From a candidate division KSB1 bacterium (GTDB lineage: Bacteria; Zhuqueibacterota; Zhuqueibacteria; Zhuqueibacterales; Zhuqueibacteraceae), in the NCBI GenBank assembly GCA_034506175.1, contig JAPDQB010000020.1:1-64000 (forward strand): DNA of 64,000 bases. Direction: 5' to 3'. Every line of letters begins with the position of its first letter. Within the stretch, counting starts at the first letter, position 1. A program made the translations under genes and the position numbers. The notes under the pieces were generated by a model. It worked only from the letters and a program-made list of their open reading frames with translations, did no database searches and was not told where the DNA came from. Shown one piece after another: positions 1 through 7,243 of this stretch.

Positions 1-33
1 CTATAGAATGAATCACCTCCTCGACGAATTAGG

Positions 34-61
34 TTGAGGACTTGAACTTCACAATTATACA
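34..61 (+). promoter_or_regulatory. Candidate sigma70-type promoter for tkt
   Basis: TTGAGG at 34-39 and TATACA at 56-61 are separated by 16 nt, about 110 nt upstream of the transketolase start. The match is imperfect and rests on inspection only. Confidence 0.3.
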
Positions 62-172
62 ACGGATGCCAGGGGTAATGGACTTTCACAAAACTGCCTT
101 TATGAGCTTTGTATGACCATTGCCCCATCAATCCAACAATCCGATACTCCATTTACCAGAAACGAGCTGATT

Positions 173-2287
173 ATGAAACAAGAATTTGATCTCGACCAAT
201 ACACGATCAACGTCATCAAAGGCCTGGTGATGGACGCGACGCGGCATGCCGATTCCGGACATCCGGGCGGGCCAATGTCTTCCGTCGATTTTGCGTACAC
301 CGTCTACAAAGAATTTTTGCGTTATAGCCCCAGCGATCCGAAATGGTTCAATCGCGATCGCTTCGTGCTCTCCGCTGGCCACGAGTCGATGTTGCTTTAT
401 TCGCTGTTGACGCTCGTGGGTTATCTCGAGCTTGATGATCTCAAGAAATTCCGGCAATACGGCAGCCGCACGCCGGGGCATCCGGAATCGCATTTGACGC
501 CGGGGGTGGAGGCGACGACCGGGCCATTGGGACAAGGCTTCGGCATGGCCGTTGGGATGGCGGCGGCGGAAGAAATTCTGGCCGCGCATTTCGGCCGCGA
601 GCTGATCGAGCACTTCACCTACGTGGTTGCCAGTGATGGCGATTTGCAAGAGCCGATCAGCATGGGAACTGCGGCACTGGCCGGGCATTGGGGCTTGGGC
701 AAGCTCATCGTGTTCTACGATAAAAATGACATCCAAATTTCCGGCGCCACCCATCGCTGCGACACGACGAATTACGCCAAAGTGTTCGAGGGCTTCAATT
801 GGCACGTGCAGGAAATCGACGGCCACGACCGCAACGCCATCCGCGCGGCGATTCGACACGCGCAGAAAGTTGAGGACAAGCCCTCCATCATTATCGGCCA
901 CACAGTGATTGCCAAGGGTGTCGCGAGCATGGAAGGCTCGGCGAAAACGCACGGCGAGCCATTGCCCGCGGAAGAAATCATCGCCACCAAAAAGAAGCTT
1001 GGCCTGCCGGAGAATCAAACGTTCTTTCTGCCGAATGAAGTGCTCGCGCATTTTCGTCATCGCCATGAAGAGCTTGCGGCCTTGCAGCGCGCGTGGCAAC
1101 AACGTCTGGCCAGTGCGAAGAGGGTCGATGCCGATTTTGCCAAACGCTGGCGACAATTCGTGGAAGAGCCAATTCCTTCAACTCTCAAAGTGCCTTCGTT
1201 TACGGGCAAAACGAGCATGGCAACGCGTGTGGCCTTTGGCGAAACGCTGAAAGAGCTGGCGAATCAATTGCCCAATCTCGTCGGGGGTTCTGCGGATTTG
1301 GAGCCTTCCAACAAAACCGATGTGTTCATGAAAATCGCCGGCGACTTCACGCGCGAGAATCGCCAGGGCCGCAACTTTGCTTTCGGCGTGCGCGAGTTTC
1401 CGATGGGCACAATTTGCAACGGCATGGCGCTGCACGGCGGCCTGATTCCCTTCGGCGCGACGTTTTTGATTTTTTCCGATTACGAACGCGCCGCGCTGCG
1501 TTTGGCCGCGTTGCAAGGTCTGCGCGTGATTCACGAGTTCACGCACGATTCCTTTTATCTCGGCGAAGACGGCCCGACGCATCAACCCATCGAGCAAATC
1601 GCCTCGCTGCGCGCCATGCCAAATTTCGTCGTGATTCGTCCGGCCGATGCAACGGAAACCACGGTGGCGATGCAAGTCGCGTTGGAGCAAAAACATCGAC
1701 CGACCGCGATCATGCTCACGCGGCAAAATGTGCCGCTGCTGGATCGCGGCAAATATCCGAGCGCGGAAAATTTGCGGCGCGGCGCTTACATTCTCTACGA
1801 TTTTGTAGTAGACCCTTCAGGGTCAAAAGGCACGACGACGAAATCCTTTCAAGAGCAAACGCCCGATGTCATTTATATTGCCACCGGCTCCGAAGTGCAT
1901 TTGGCGCTCGCCGCGGCGCAGCAAATCACTGAAATGAAAATTCGTGTCGTGAACATGCCCTCGTGGGAGTTGTTCGAAGAGCAAGATGATGAATACAAGC
2001 AAACGGTGTTGCCGCCTGCCGTCACCGCGCGCCTTTCCATTGAAGCCGGCGCGACGTTCGGATGGAAAAAATATACCGGTACTTACGGCTACGAATTGGG
2101 CATCGATCATTTCGGCGATTCCGCCAAAGCCAGCGATTTGGAAAAGGCCTACGGCTTCACCGTCGAAAATCTGGTGCGCCTCACGCGCGAGCGTTTTTTG
2201 TTCAATCGCAACGGCCATTTTGATGCATCACAAGTCGATTGGCAGGAAGTTTATGCGACCATCGACGGGCCGGAAGGAGCGGACTAA
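173..2287 (+). CDS. tkt: Transketolase
   Basis: Transketolase (704 aa) moves two-carbon ketol units between sugar phosphates in the non-oxidative pentose phosphate or Calvin-type pathway, using thiamine diphosphate. Visible family marks are the HADSGHPGGPMS segment near the N-terminus, the cofactor-binding stretch SDGDLQEPISMG, the pyrimidine-domain segment FAFGVREFPMG and HDSFYLGEDGPTHQP, and the C-terminal ATGSEVHLALAA. An upstream ATG at 113 would add 20 residues coded by low-complexity DNA (tccaacaatcc type), so I chose ATG 173, which starts MKQEFDLDQY; no strong Shine-Dalgarno precedes it. About 14 residues near position 543-557 (VVDPSGSKGTTTK) are coded by a palindromic repeat at 1801-1843 that seems to have inserted in frame just before the conserved PDVIYIATGSEVH strand. 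Function is near certain; effect of the insertion is unknown. Confidence 0.96.
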   Translation: MKQEFDLDQYTINVIKGLVMDATRHADSGHPGGPMSSVDFAYTVYKEFLRYSPSDPKWFNRDRFVLSAGHESMLLYSLLTLVGYLELDDLKKFRQYGSRTPGHPESHLTPGVEATTGPLGQGFGMAVGMAAAEEILAAHFGRELIEHFTYVVASDGDLQEPISMGTAALAGHWGLGKLIVFYDKNDIQISGATHRCDTTNYAKVFEGFNWHVQEIDGHDRNAIRAAIRHAQKVEDKPSIIIGHTVIAKGVASMEGSAKTHGEPLPAEEIIATKKKLGLPENQTFFLPNEVLAHFRHRHEELAALQRAWQQRLASAKRVDADFAKRWRQFVEEPIPSTLKVPSFTGKTSMATRVAFGETLKELANQLPNLVGGSADLEPSNKTDVFMKIAGDFTRENRQGRNFAFGVREFPMGTICNGMALHGGLIPFGATFLIFSDYERAALRLAALQGLRVIHEFTHDSFYLGEDGPTHQPIEQIASLRAMPNFVVIRPADATETTVAMQVALEQKHRPTAIMLTRQNVPLLDRGKYPSAENLRRGAYILYDFVVDPSGSKGTTTKSFQEQTPDVIYIATGSEVHLALAAAQQITEMKIRVVNMPSWELFEEQDDEYKQTVLPPAVTARLSIEAGATFGWKKYTGTYGYELGIDHFGDSAKASDLEKAYGFTVENLVRLTRERFLFNRNGHFDASQVDWQEVYATIDGPEGAD
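1801..1843. repeat. GTAGTAG-type palindromic element inside tkt
   Basis: The stretch runs TTTTGTAGTAGACCCTTCAG and on to CGACGACGAAAT. The left arm contains the small hairpin GACCCTTCAGGGTC. The ends match those of intergenic copies at 5182-5244, 5655-5765, 12301-12363 and 26895-26964. It lies in frame in tkt. Confidence 0.75.
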
Positions 2288-2298
2288 TGGAAGAGTGG

Positions 2299-2340
2299 GA
2301 GACGGGGTGAGGGGGAGAGAGGGGGAAGGCAATCGGCCAG
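2299..2340. repeat. G-rich low-complexity spacer (GGGAGA-like)
   Basis: Purine-rich sequence with units like gagacgggg and gggagaga lies between tkt and the FNR-like gene. A very similar stretch (gacggggagagagggagaag) occurs at 13210-13245 between etfB and etfA. No gene or clear regulatory site is seen in it. Confidence 0.5.
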
Positions 2341-2377
2341 TAACGATTGACACGTTACACGATAACAAGCAAACGAG

Positions 2378-3445
2378 ATGGACATTCGCGATCTCACAAT
2401 TATCGGCGGCGGGCCGACGGGATTGGCCGCGGTGTTTCGTGCGGGCATGCACGAGGCCACGGCACGCATCATCGAGGTGCTCCCCAATCTCGGCGGCCAG
2501 ATGACGGCGCTTTATCCGGAGAAATTCGTTTTCGACGTCTTCGGCTTGCCCAAAATTCTGGCGCGCGATTTGGCGAAAAATCTGGAAGCGCAGGCGTTTC
2601 AGTTCAATCCCGAAATCCATCTTGGCGAGCTGGCCACCAATTTGCGTTACGTCGACACCGATCGGAAAAGTAGCGCAGACATCCTGTCTGCCCCGCAAAA
2701 GCGGGGCGCTACCGATGGCGCAAAGCTCATCGAAGTGACAACAGCGCAAGGCGTGTATCTCTCGCGCGCCGTGATCATCACCAGTGGCAACGGCATCATC
2801 ACGCCGCGCAAATTGCCCAACGAGCGCGCCGATGAGTTCGAGGGCAAAGGCATCTTGTACGCCGTGCAGCGCAAGGAAGATTTTCGCAACAAGCGCGTTG
2901 TCATTGTTGGCAGCGGCGATTCGGCGGCGGACTGGGTGCTGAACCTGGCCGAGGTGGCCGCCGAGATAACGATGATCCATCGCTCGAACGATTTTGCCGC
3001 ACACCCTGCCAGTGTGCGTGAGATTATGCAGCTCGCCAGCCGCGGCCGCGTGAAGGTTTACACTTCGACGATCATCGACGAGCTGCACGGCAATGAGCAT
3101 CTCGAAGCCATCACGATTCGCGATTGGCGGCAGAACCAGCACCGGCTCGAGCTCGATGTGCTGCTGCCGATGATCGGCTTCAAAATCAATCTCGGCCCCA
3201 TCGCGAATTGGGGCATCGAGCTGGAAGACAAGCACATCAAAGTCGATTCCCGCATGCGCACCAATCTCGCCGGCGTGTTTGCTGCCGGCGATGTGGCGAC
3301 CTTCCCGGGCAAAATCAAGCTCATCGCCACCGGCTTTGCCGAAGCGGCGATGGCGGTGAAAAGCGCGCTGGAGCATATCCATCCCGAAGAAAAAGTGAAA
3401 GTCACTTACAGCAGCACGAGCGGCTTGCCGGCGGCGAGGGTTTGA
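2378..3445 (+). CDS. Ferredoxin-NADP(+) reductase, thioredoxin-reductase-like type
   Basis: This 355-aa flavoprotein resembles the TrxR-like ferredoxin-NADP+ reductases that exchange electrons between NADPH and ferredoxin. The FAD-binding motif IIGGGPTG is at residues 8-15, the NADP-binding motif IVGSGDSAADW is in the middle, and the C-terminal FAD motif AGVFAAGDVATFPGK is followed by the usual SGLPAAR-like tail. There is no CxxC redox pair in the NADP domain, which argues against thioredoxin reductase. About 15 residues (near 98-112, SADILSAPQKRGAT) come from a nested palindrome at 2670-2712 and are absent from my memory of the family, where the strand leads directly from a short turn into the sulfhydryl-independent ARAVIIT strand. 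It follows tkt by 90 nt and could supply or drain electrons for the downstream Hdr/Etf genes, but that link is inference. Confidence 0.9.
   Translation: MDIRDLTIIGGGPTGLAAVFRAGMHEATARIIEVLPNLGGQMTALYPEKFVFDVFGLPKILARDLAKNLEAQAFQFNPEIHLGELATNLRYVDTDRKSSADILSAPQKRGATDGAKLIEVTTAQGVYLSRAVIITSGNGIITPRKLPNERADEFEGKGILYAVQRKEDFRNKRVVIVGSGDSAADWVLNLAEVAAEITMIHRSNDFAAHPASVREIMQLASRGRVKVYTSTIIDELHGNEHLEAITIRDWRQNQHRLELDVLLPMIGFKINLGPIANWGIELEDKHIKVDSRMRTNLAGVFAAGDVATFPGKIKLIATGFAEAAMAVKSALEHIHPEEKVKVTYSSTSGLPAARV
2670..2712. repeat. Nested palindrome (three-way junction) inside the FNR-like gene
   Basis: Outer arms GTAGCGC (2670-2676) and GCGCTAC (2706-2712) enclose two hairpins: GCAGAC/GTCTGC (2675-2680 and 2686-2691) and CCCCGC/GCGGGG (2691-2696 and 2701-2706). 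The same outer ends occur in the intergenic copy at 12184-12235. It is in frame with the coding sequence. Confidence 0.85.
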
Positions 3446-3872
3446 TTATTGGCAAAAATTTTTTTTCTTGCTTTTTCCTTTCTCTTCCACTATTTTACCT
3501 CCCAACATCAAGCAGTGTCGAGGCGAAATTTTTCCCTTTTTGCAATCTCTGTTGATGCCACTGTAACCCAGTGGGTCCGAGTGGATCGTGCGAAATTTTC
3601 CAGACCGGCACTCTGGATACGACTTTTTACGAACGATTCAATTATTCGACAAGGCATGTGTTTAGGGTTGCAACGCCATAATCTCATAAATCTGCCACAA
3701 AATTGGCAGGTCGGCTGGTTTCTAAAAGCATGGTTTGCAGAAATTCTTTCACAGCAAAGTGGCGTAAATGACAAATTTTCATTGCGCCCTTGCTCGGCTT
3801 CGAGAGCGGCGTTAATGGTATGGCCTTTGCCGTTTCTCCGTCATATCGAAAAAATATTTTGGATAACGCGAG
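3446..3872. other. 427-nt intergenic region before the sulfur cluster
   Basis: No convincing gene is seen. A plus-strand frame is open over most of it but has AT-rich, phenylalanine-rich and then random-looking translation and no Shine-Dalgarno. A possible promoter is TTGCTT (3468-3473) and TATTTT (3491-3496) with a 17-nt spacer, which would give a long leader for the tusA-like gene. Confidence 0.4.
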
Positions 3873-4109
3873 ATGACCATTGTGATTAGCCAACGTGTCG
3901 ATTGTCGGGGAATGTTTGGGCCGATGCAAGTCGTGGCGTTGCGACGGGCGATCAATGCCCTGCCGGTTGGGCACGTGTTGGAACTGATTTCGTGCGACCC
4001 GCATGCGCCCGCGGATTTTCCGGCGTGGTGCCGATGCACGGGGCATGAAATGCTCGACGTCTCTCGGCGCGGCAATGAATACAGTTTCTACATTCGCAAA
4101 TCTTTTTAG
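3873..4109 (+). CDS. TusA-family protein lacking the catalytic cysteine
   Basis: This 78-aa protein has the TusA (SirA/YeeD) fold pattern: an initial VDCRGMFGPMQVVALRRAI segment, the LPVGHVLELISCDPHAPADFPAWC core, and the final YSFYIRKSF strand. Compared with the true TusA next door (DCAGLLCPMPVVKTRKVI), the sulfur-carrying Cys of the CPxP motif is replaced by Gly (residue 16), and the first Pro is kept. It should therefore not carry a persulfide at the usual site, although Cys11 is close by. It starts the sulfur cluster, 10 nt upstream of tusA. It may be a regulatory or structural partner of TusA or of the DsrE proteins; that is inference. Confidence 0.8.
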   Translation: MTIVISQRVDCRGMFGPMQVVALRRAINALPVGHVLELISCDPHAPADFPAWCRCTGHEMLDVSRRGNEYSFYIRKSF

Positions 4110-4119
4110 GAGGTAGAAC

Positions 4120-4362
4120 ATGGCTGAAGTGAAACCCGACCAAACTTTGGATTGCGCCGGCTTGCTGTGCCCGATGCCGGTGGTCAAAACGCGAAAGGTG
4201 ATCAAGGAGATGCAGGTTGGGCAGATTCTCGAGATGATCGCCACGGATCCCGGCTCCATACCCGACATGGAAGCCTGGGCGAAACAAACGCAACATGAGC
4301 TGCTCCTGGCGCAAAAAGAAGACGGGGGGAAGTTTCGTTTTCTCATTAAAAAAACACACTGA
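4120..4362 (+). CDS. tusA: TusA sulfur carrier protein
   Basis: This 80-aa protein is a TusA-type sulfur carrier. The motif LLCPMPVVKTRK puts the persulfide-forming cysteine at residue 17, followed by the family core GQILEMIATDPGSIPDMEAWAKQT and a C-terminal strand ending FRFLIKKTH. TusA proteins accept sulfane sulfur from rhodaneses or DsrE-type proteins and deliver it to acceptors; in sHdr clusters it is the usual sulfur donor. A strong Shine-Dalgarno (taggaggt) sits 8 nt before the ATG. It lies directly between the cysteine-less paralog and a DsrE-family gene, so a relay role in the cluster is likely. Confidence 0.93.
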   Translation: MAEVKPDQTLDCAGLLCPMPVVKTRKVIKEMQVGQILEMIATDPGSIPDMEAWAKQTQHELLLAQKEDGGKFRFLIKKTH

Positions 4363-4386
4363 GCCAAAAACAAAGGAGGAAATCTC

Positions 4387-4905
4387 ATGTCGCAAGAAAA
4401 TGGCAAACGTCGGTTGGCGTTGATCGCCAGCAAAGGCACACTGGATTGGGCGTATCCGCCGTTCATCCTTGCCAGCGCCGCGGCTTCGATGGATTGGGAA
4501 GTCGGTGTCTTCTTCACCTTCTATGGCTTGCCGCTCTTGAAGAAAAAACTCGGCGCCGCCGTTTCCCCGGTCGGCAACCCAGCCATGCCCATGAAAATGC
4601 CTTTTGGGCCGAAAGCTTTCCAGAACATCAACTGGCCGATGCCCAACCTGCTGATGTCCAACCTGCCCGGTTTCGAAACCGTCGCGACCAGCCTGATGAA
4701 ACAGACCTTCAAAAAGAAGGGCGTTGCCACGATACAAGAGTTGCGCGAAGCTTGCGTCGAAATGAATGTGCGTCTCATCGGCTGCCAGATGACGATGGAT
4801 GTTTTTGGTTTCAAGAAGGAGGATTTCATTCCGCAAGCGGAAATCGGTGGCGCCGCGACGTTTCTCGAATATGCGGCGGATGCGGATGTGAGCTTGTTTA
4901 TTTAG
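4387..4905 (+). CDS. DsrE/DsrF/DrsH-like family protein (DsrE2-like)
   Basis: This 172-aa protein matches the DsrE superfamily form that often occurs with TusA. The N-terminus has the typical LALIASKGTLDWAYPPFILASAA entry, with a hydrophobic segment near VGVFFTFYGLPLL. The conserved cysteine, in LIGCQMTMDVFGF, is residue 133, followed by the family ending EFIPQAEIGGAATF-like turn. Known members bind or transfer sulfur as partners of TusA. A perfect aaaggagg ribosome site precedes it. It is part of the tusA operon (24-nt gap). Confidence 0.88.
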   Translation: MSQENGKRRLALIASKGTLDWAYPPFILASAAASMDWEVGVFFTFYGLPLLKKKLGAAVSPVGNPAMPMKMPFGPKAFQNINWPMPNLLMSNLPGFETVATSLMKQTFKKKGVATIQELREACVEMNVRLIGCQMTMDVFGFKKEDFIPQAEIGGAATFLEYAADADVSLFI

Positions 4906-4921
4906 ATTTCTAAGCTGAATA

Positions 4922-5185
4922 TTGGATGTGGCAACTTGGACGGACAAAGAAATCCTCCTGCGCGATCTTGCCCAGCTTTATCAGGACTTGGTGGGCGAAT
5001 GGCTGCTCCTGGAAATTCTTGAAGACGCGGAGAAACGTGTGCCAACCAAATTCCGGTTGCATGCGCATCATTCCGATAAAAACAAATTGCACGAATTCAT
5101 GATGGAGCACGACGGCTGGGACTGGAGCAAGAAATATCTCATGGTGCAGGCCGATCCGGAGAAGCCGTGTGAGATTCGTTCGTAG
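4922..5185 (+). CDS. Small conserved-looking unknown protein in the sulfur cluster
   Basis: I do not recognise this 87-aa protein. It is acidic and helical at the N-terminus (TWTDKEILLRDLAQLYQDLV), has a histidine-rich middle (FRLHAHHSDKNKLHEFMMEHDGWDW), and ends CEIRS. The start is uncertain: TTG 4922 (17 nt after the DsrE stop) or GTG 4928. Its stop codon tag (5183-5185) lies inside the left end of a palindromic element, so the native C-terminus may have been altered. Position between two DsrE genes suggests a role in sulfur transfer or its regulation, by context only. Confidence 0.6.
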   Translation: MDVATWTDKEILLRDLAQLYQDLVGEWLLLEILEDAEKRVPTKFRLHAHHSDKNKLHEFMMEHDGWDWSKKYLMVQADPEKPCEIRS

Positions 5186-5244
5186 TTGTGTCTTTAGGCG
5201 CACGATGCCAATTCCTAGCACAAGGCCCCTGAAGGGTCTACTAC
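5182..5244. repeat. GTAGTAG-type palindromic element
   Basis: Left arm GTAGTTGTGTC, right arm GGCCCCTGAAGGGTCTACTAC. It contains the stop codon of the preceding 87-aa gene and ends 15 nt before the GTG start of the next gene, leaving room only for its Shine-Dalgarno. Confidence 0.75.
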
Positions 5245-5259
5245 AAACAGGAGCAAACC

Positions 5260-5640
5260 GTGATTGACGGCGAAGGCAAAAAAATTCTGGTGATTCAAAC
5301 CCATGGCGTGGAAACCCCGCGACGCACTTATTCTCCGCTCTTTTATGCAATGGCGGCAGCGGCGATGGAAATGGACGTCATGGTGTGGTTCACCATGGAC
5401 GGCACCAATCAGCTCAAAAAAGGCGAAGCCGAAAAAGTCCAGCTCGATCCCACCAGCGACGTGACGCTGAAAACCATGCTCGAGCAGACGATGGACTCCG
5501 GTGTCAAGCTGCGCGTCTGCCAGCAGAGCATGGCGCTGTGGAATATGACCAAAGAAGATTTGATCCCCGGCGTCGAAATACTCGGCGCCACCAGCATCAT
5601 CGATCTGGCGCTGGAAGCGGATCACGTGATGTATTTTTAG
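5260..5640 (+). CDS. DsrE-family sulfurtransferase (second paralog)
   Basis: This 126-aa DsrE-like protein starts at GTG 5260 with a caggag ribosome site at 5248-5253. It has the family pattern KKILVIQTHGVETPRRTYSPLFYAMAAAAMEMDVMVWFTMDG, then the single conserved cysteine in LRVCQQSMALW (residue 87), then LIPGVEILGATSIIDLALEADHVMYF. It is shorter than the DsrE2-like neighbour and closer to the DsrE3 type found with TusA and sHdr genes. Likely job: sulfane sulfur relay between TusA and the Hdr-like enzyme. It is flanked on both sides by palindromic elements. Confidence 0.87.
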   Translation: MIDGEGKKILVIQTHGVETPRRTYSPLFYAMAAAAMEMDVMVWFTMDGTNQLKKGEAEKVQLDPTSDVTLKTMLEQTMDSGVKLRVCQQSMALWNMTKEDLIPGVEILGATSIIDLALEADHVMYF

Positions 5641-5654
5641 TTTCATTTAGTTTC

Positions 5655-5780
5655 GTAGTAGCGCCTTCAGGCGCAAAATCTCCAATACTACGAAGACAAT
5701 GCGCGTTAACTATTGAAACTTTTCCTCAATTTCCAAACCCAGTGCCTGAAGGCGCTACTACGAAAGAGCTACTACGAAAA
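5655..5780. repeat. GTAGTAG-type palindromic element, longest copy, with partial repeat
   Basis: Left arm GTAGTAGCGCCTTCAGGCGC (5655-5674), right arm GTGCCTGAAGGCGCTACTAC (5742-5761), followed by a further half end GCTACTACGAAAA (5768-5780). It fills the space between the second DsrE gene and lbpA. This is the clearest copy for defining the ends of the family. Confidence 0.85.
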
Positions 5781-5798
5781 AATTGTGGAGAACCGAAC

Positions 5799-6269
5799 AT
5801 GCCCGATAAAGAAGAAATTCGCGGCTGCGCGATCCGCAAAGATCTTTATTATCGCGTTGAAGATCACACCTGGGTGAAAGTCAACGATGACGACACGGTT
5901 CTCGTCGGCATGACCGATGTGGCGCAAAACATGGCCGGACCGTTGCTTCATGCCAAAGCCAAGGGCGCCGGCACCAAGCGTGACAAAGGCAAACCGATTG
6001 CTACCGTGGAAAGCGGCAAGTGGGTCGGCCCAGTGAAAGCCCCTATCTCTGGTGAGATCATCGAAGTCAATCCCAAAGTCGCGCAGGATGCCAAACTCAT
6101 CAACCAAAGTCCCTACAACGAGGGCTGGATTGTAAAAATGAAGCCCACCAACCTGCAAGCCGAGCTGGCCGAGATGCAAACCGGGGACGCGGCGGTGGAG
6201 GCATACCGCCAAAAAATCGAAAAGGAAGATTTAAAGGCGTGCGTGCATGTGGAAGGTTTTGAGGCTTGA
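5799..6269 (+). CDS. lbpA: Lipoate-binding protein LbpA (GcvH-like) of the sHdr system
   Basis: This 156-aa protein has the glycine-cleavage H protein fold but the sequence signature of the lipoate-binding proteins linked to sHdr: IRKDLYYRVEDHTWVKV at the N-terminus and VESGKWVGPVKAPISGEI around the lipoyl site. Lys74 in the ESGKW motif is the expected lipoylation site. Known LbpA proteins act as the sulfur-substrate carrier of the Hdr-like complex rather than in glycine cleavage, and no gcvT or gcvP genes are near. Start ATG 5799 has ggag 9 nt upstream. It sits immediately before hdrC1, as expected for the system. Confidence 0.92.
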   Translation: MPDKEEIRGCAIRKDLYYRVEDHTWVKVNDDDTVLVGMTDVAQNMAGPLLHAKAKGAGTKRDKGKPIATVESGKWVGPVKAPISGEIIEVNPKVAQDAKLINQSPYNEGWIVKMKPTNLQAELAEMQTGDAAVEAYRQKIEKEDLKACVHVEGFEA

Positions 6270-6372
6270 TCCTGGTTGCTCTTACTCTTACTCGCTTTTA
6301 AACAGCCTCTGAAAAGCCAGTAAGAGTAGAAGTAGGATTAAGAGCTTGGAAAGGAACGATGCGGAGATAACA

Positions 6373-7077
6373 ATGGCTCTCGATTTATCCGGCAAAAAAT
6401 ACGCACAGGTCTCCTACGAAGAAAAAGAGCGGCTCTTCAATGAAGTCAAAGCCGACTTGCGCTATGAAGAATATTTGTACGGTTGCTACGAATGTGGCAT
6501 CTGCGTGGCGGCGTGTCCCTCGGCGCGGTTTTATGATTTCAGCCCGCGCAAAATTGCGCAGGCGGTCGCGCGCGAGGACATCGATCTCGTCTACACGTTG
6601 ATGAATGACAGTATTTGGGATTGCTCGCAATGTTTCTCCTGTGATCGCTGCCCGCGCAAAAATTCTCCCGGCGGCATCATCACCATCATGCGCGAAGTCG
6701 CGGTGAAGAACGGCCTCGCCAGCGCGCAAGCCGCGCTCGAAGGCTACGGCCGCGTGGTTTACAAAATCATGTCCACCGGCACGCAAGTCTCTCCCGACAT
6801 GCTGCAACCCAGCGCCTTTCCGGATTGGGGCCCGCACGTCAAGGAAATCTCCAACAACCTCGACGTCTGGCGCCGCGCCCTGCCGCCGGAAACACTTCAC
6901 ACCACCGAAACCGGCTGGCAGGTTGACGACAAGACGCTTATTGAATTGTACCTCATCTGGCACATGACCGGCGTCATGGACATGATCAAAGAAGTCGATG
7001 AAGGCTTGTTCATGATTTTGCAGGATGTGATGGAAGAACGGCTGGAAGAAGCAGGATACGATGTCAGCTTTGAATAA
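6373..7077 (+). CDS. hdrC1: Heterodisulfide reductase-like subunit C1 (sHdrC1)
   Basis: This 234-aa iron-sulfur protein has two [4Fe-4S] ligand sets: C38-x2-C41-x2-C44-x3-C48-P and C84-x2-C87-x2-C90-x2-C93-P, the second spaced unusually (CSQCFSCDRCP) as in HdrC-like proteins of the sulfur-oxidation type. The rest is helical with no membrane segment. HdrC passes electrons between the HdrA flavin and HdrB. Start ATG 6373 follows a ggagataac ribosome site. It precedes hdrB1 with a 166-nt gap containing a hairpin. Confidence 0.92.
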   Translation: MALDLSGKKYAQVSYEEKERLFNEVKADLRYEEYLYGCYECGICVAACPSARFYDFSPRKIAQAVAREDIDLVYTLMNDSIWDCSQCFSCDRCPRKNSPGGIITIMREVAVKNGLASAQAALEGYGRVVYKIMSTGTQVSPDMLQPSAFPDWGPHVKEISNNLDVWRRALPPETLHTTETGWQVDDKTLIELYLIWHMTGVMDMIKEVDEGLFMILQDVMEERLEEAGYDVSFE

Positions 7078-7130
7078 CAATCGAACCGCAAACGATGTGC
7101 TACAAAATAATTTTCCCAACGAATGCAAAG

Positions 7131-7174
7131 CGGCCAACGGATTTTCAAAATTTGCTTTATCCGTTGGTCGTTTT
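7131..7174 (+). terminator. Hairpin with short T-tract between hdrC1 and hdrB1
   Basis: CGGCCAACGGAT (7131-7142) pairs with ATCCGTTGGTCG (7159-7170), one G-T wobble, then TTTT. It lies inside an apparent operon, so it may attenuate expression, stabilise mRNA ends or act as a processing site rather than stop transcription fully. Confidence 0.5.
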
Positions 7175-7243
7175 GTAATCGGTTGGCGATTTTTTTGATT
7201 TTTACCTGACTTGACTTGGAAATAAAACCAAGGAGCATAAATC

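Noticed and set aside
113..172. Longer N-terminus for transketolase from ATG 113
   Set aside because: The extra 20 residues come from low-complexity ccaatcc-type DNA and the family usually starts near the ATG at 173.
128..1156. Long minus-strand open frame across transketolase
   Set aside because: It is a shadow of the real gene, with arginine- and histidine-rich translation and no ribosome site.
2378..3445. Thioredoxin reductase
   Set aside because: No CxxC active-site pair is present; the sequence fits ferredoxin-NADP reductase of the TrxR-like type.
3449..3889. 146-aa plus-strand frame before the sulfur cluster
   Set aside because: No recognisable pattern, no ribosome site, and it overlaps the tusA-like start.
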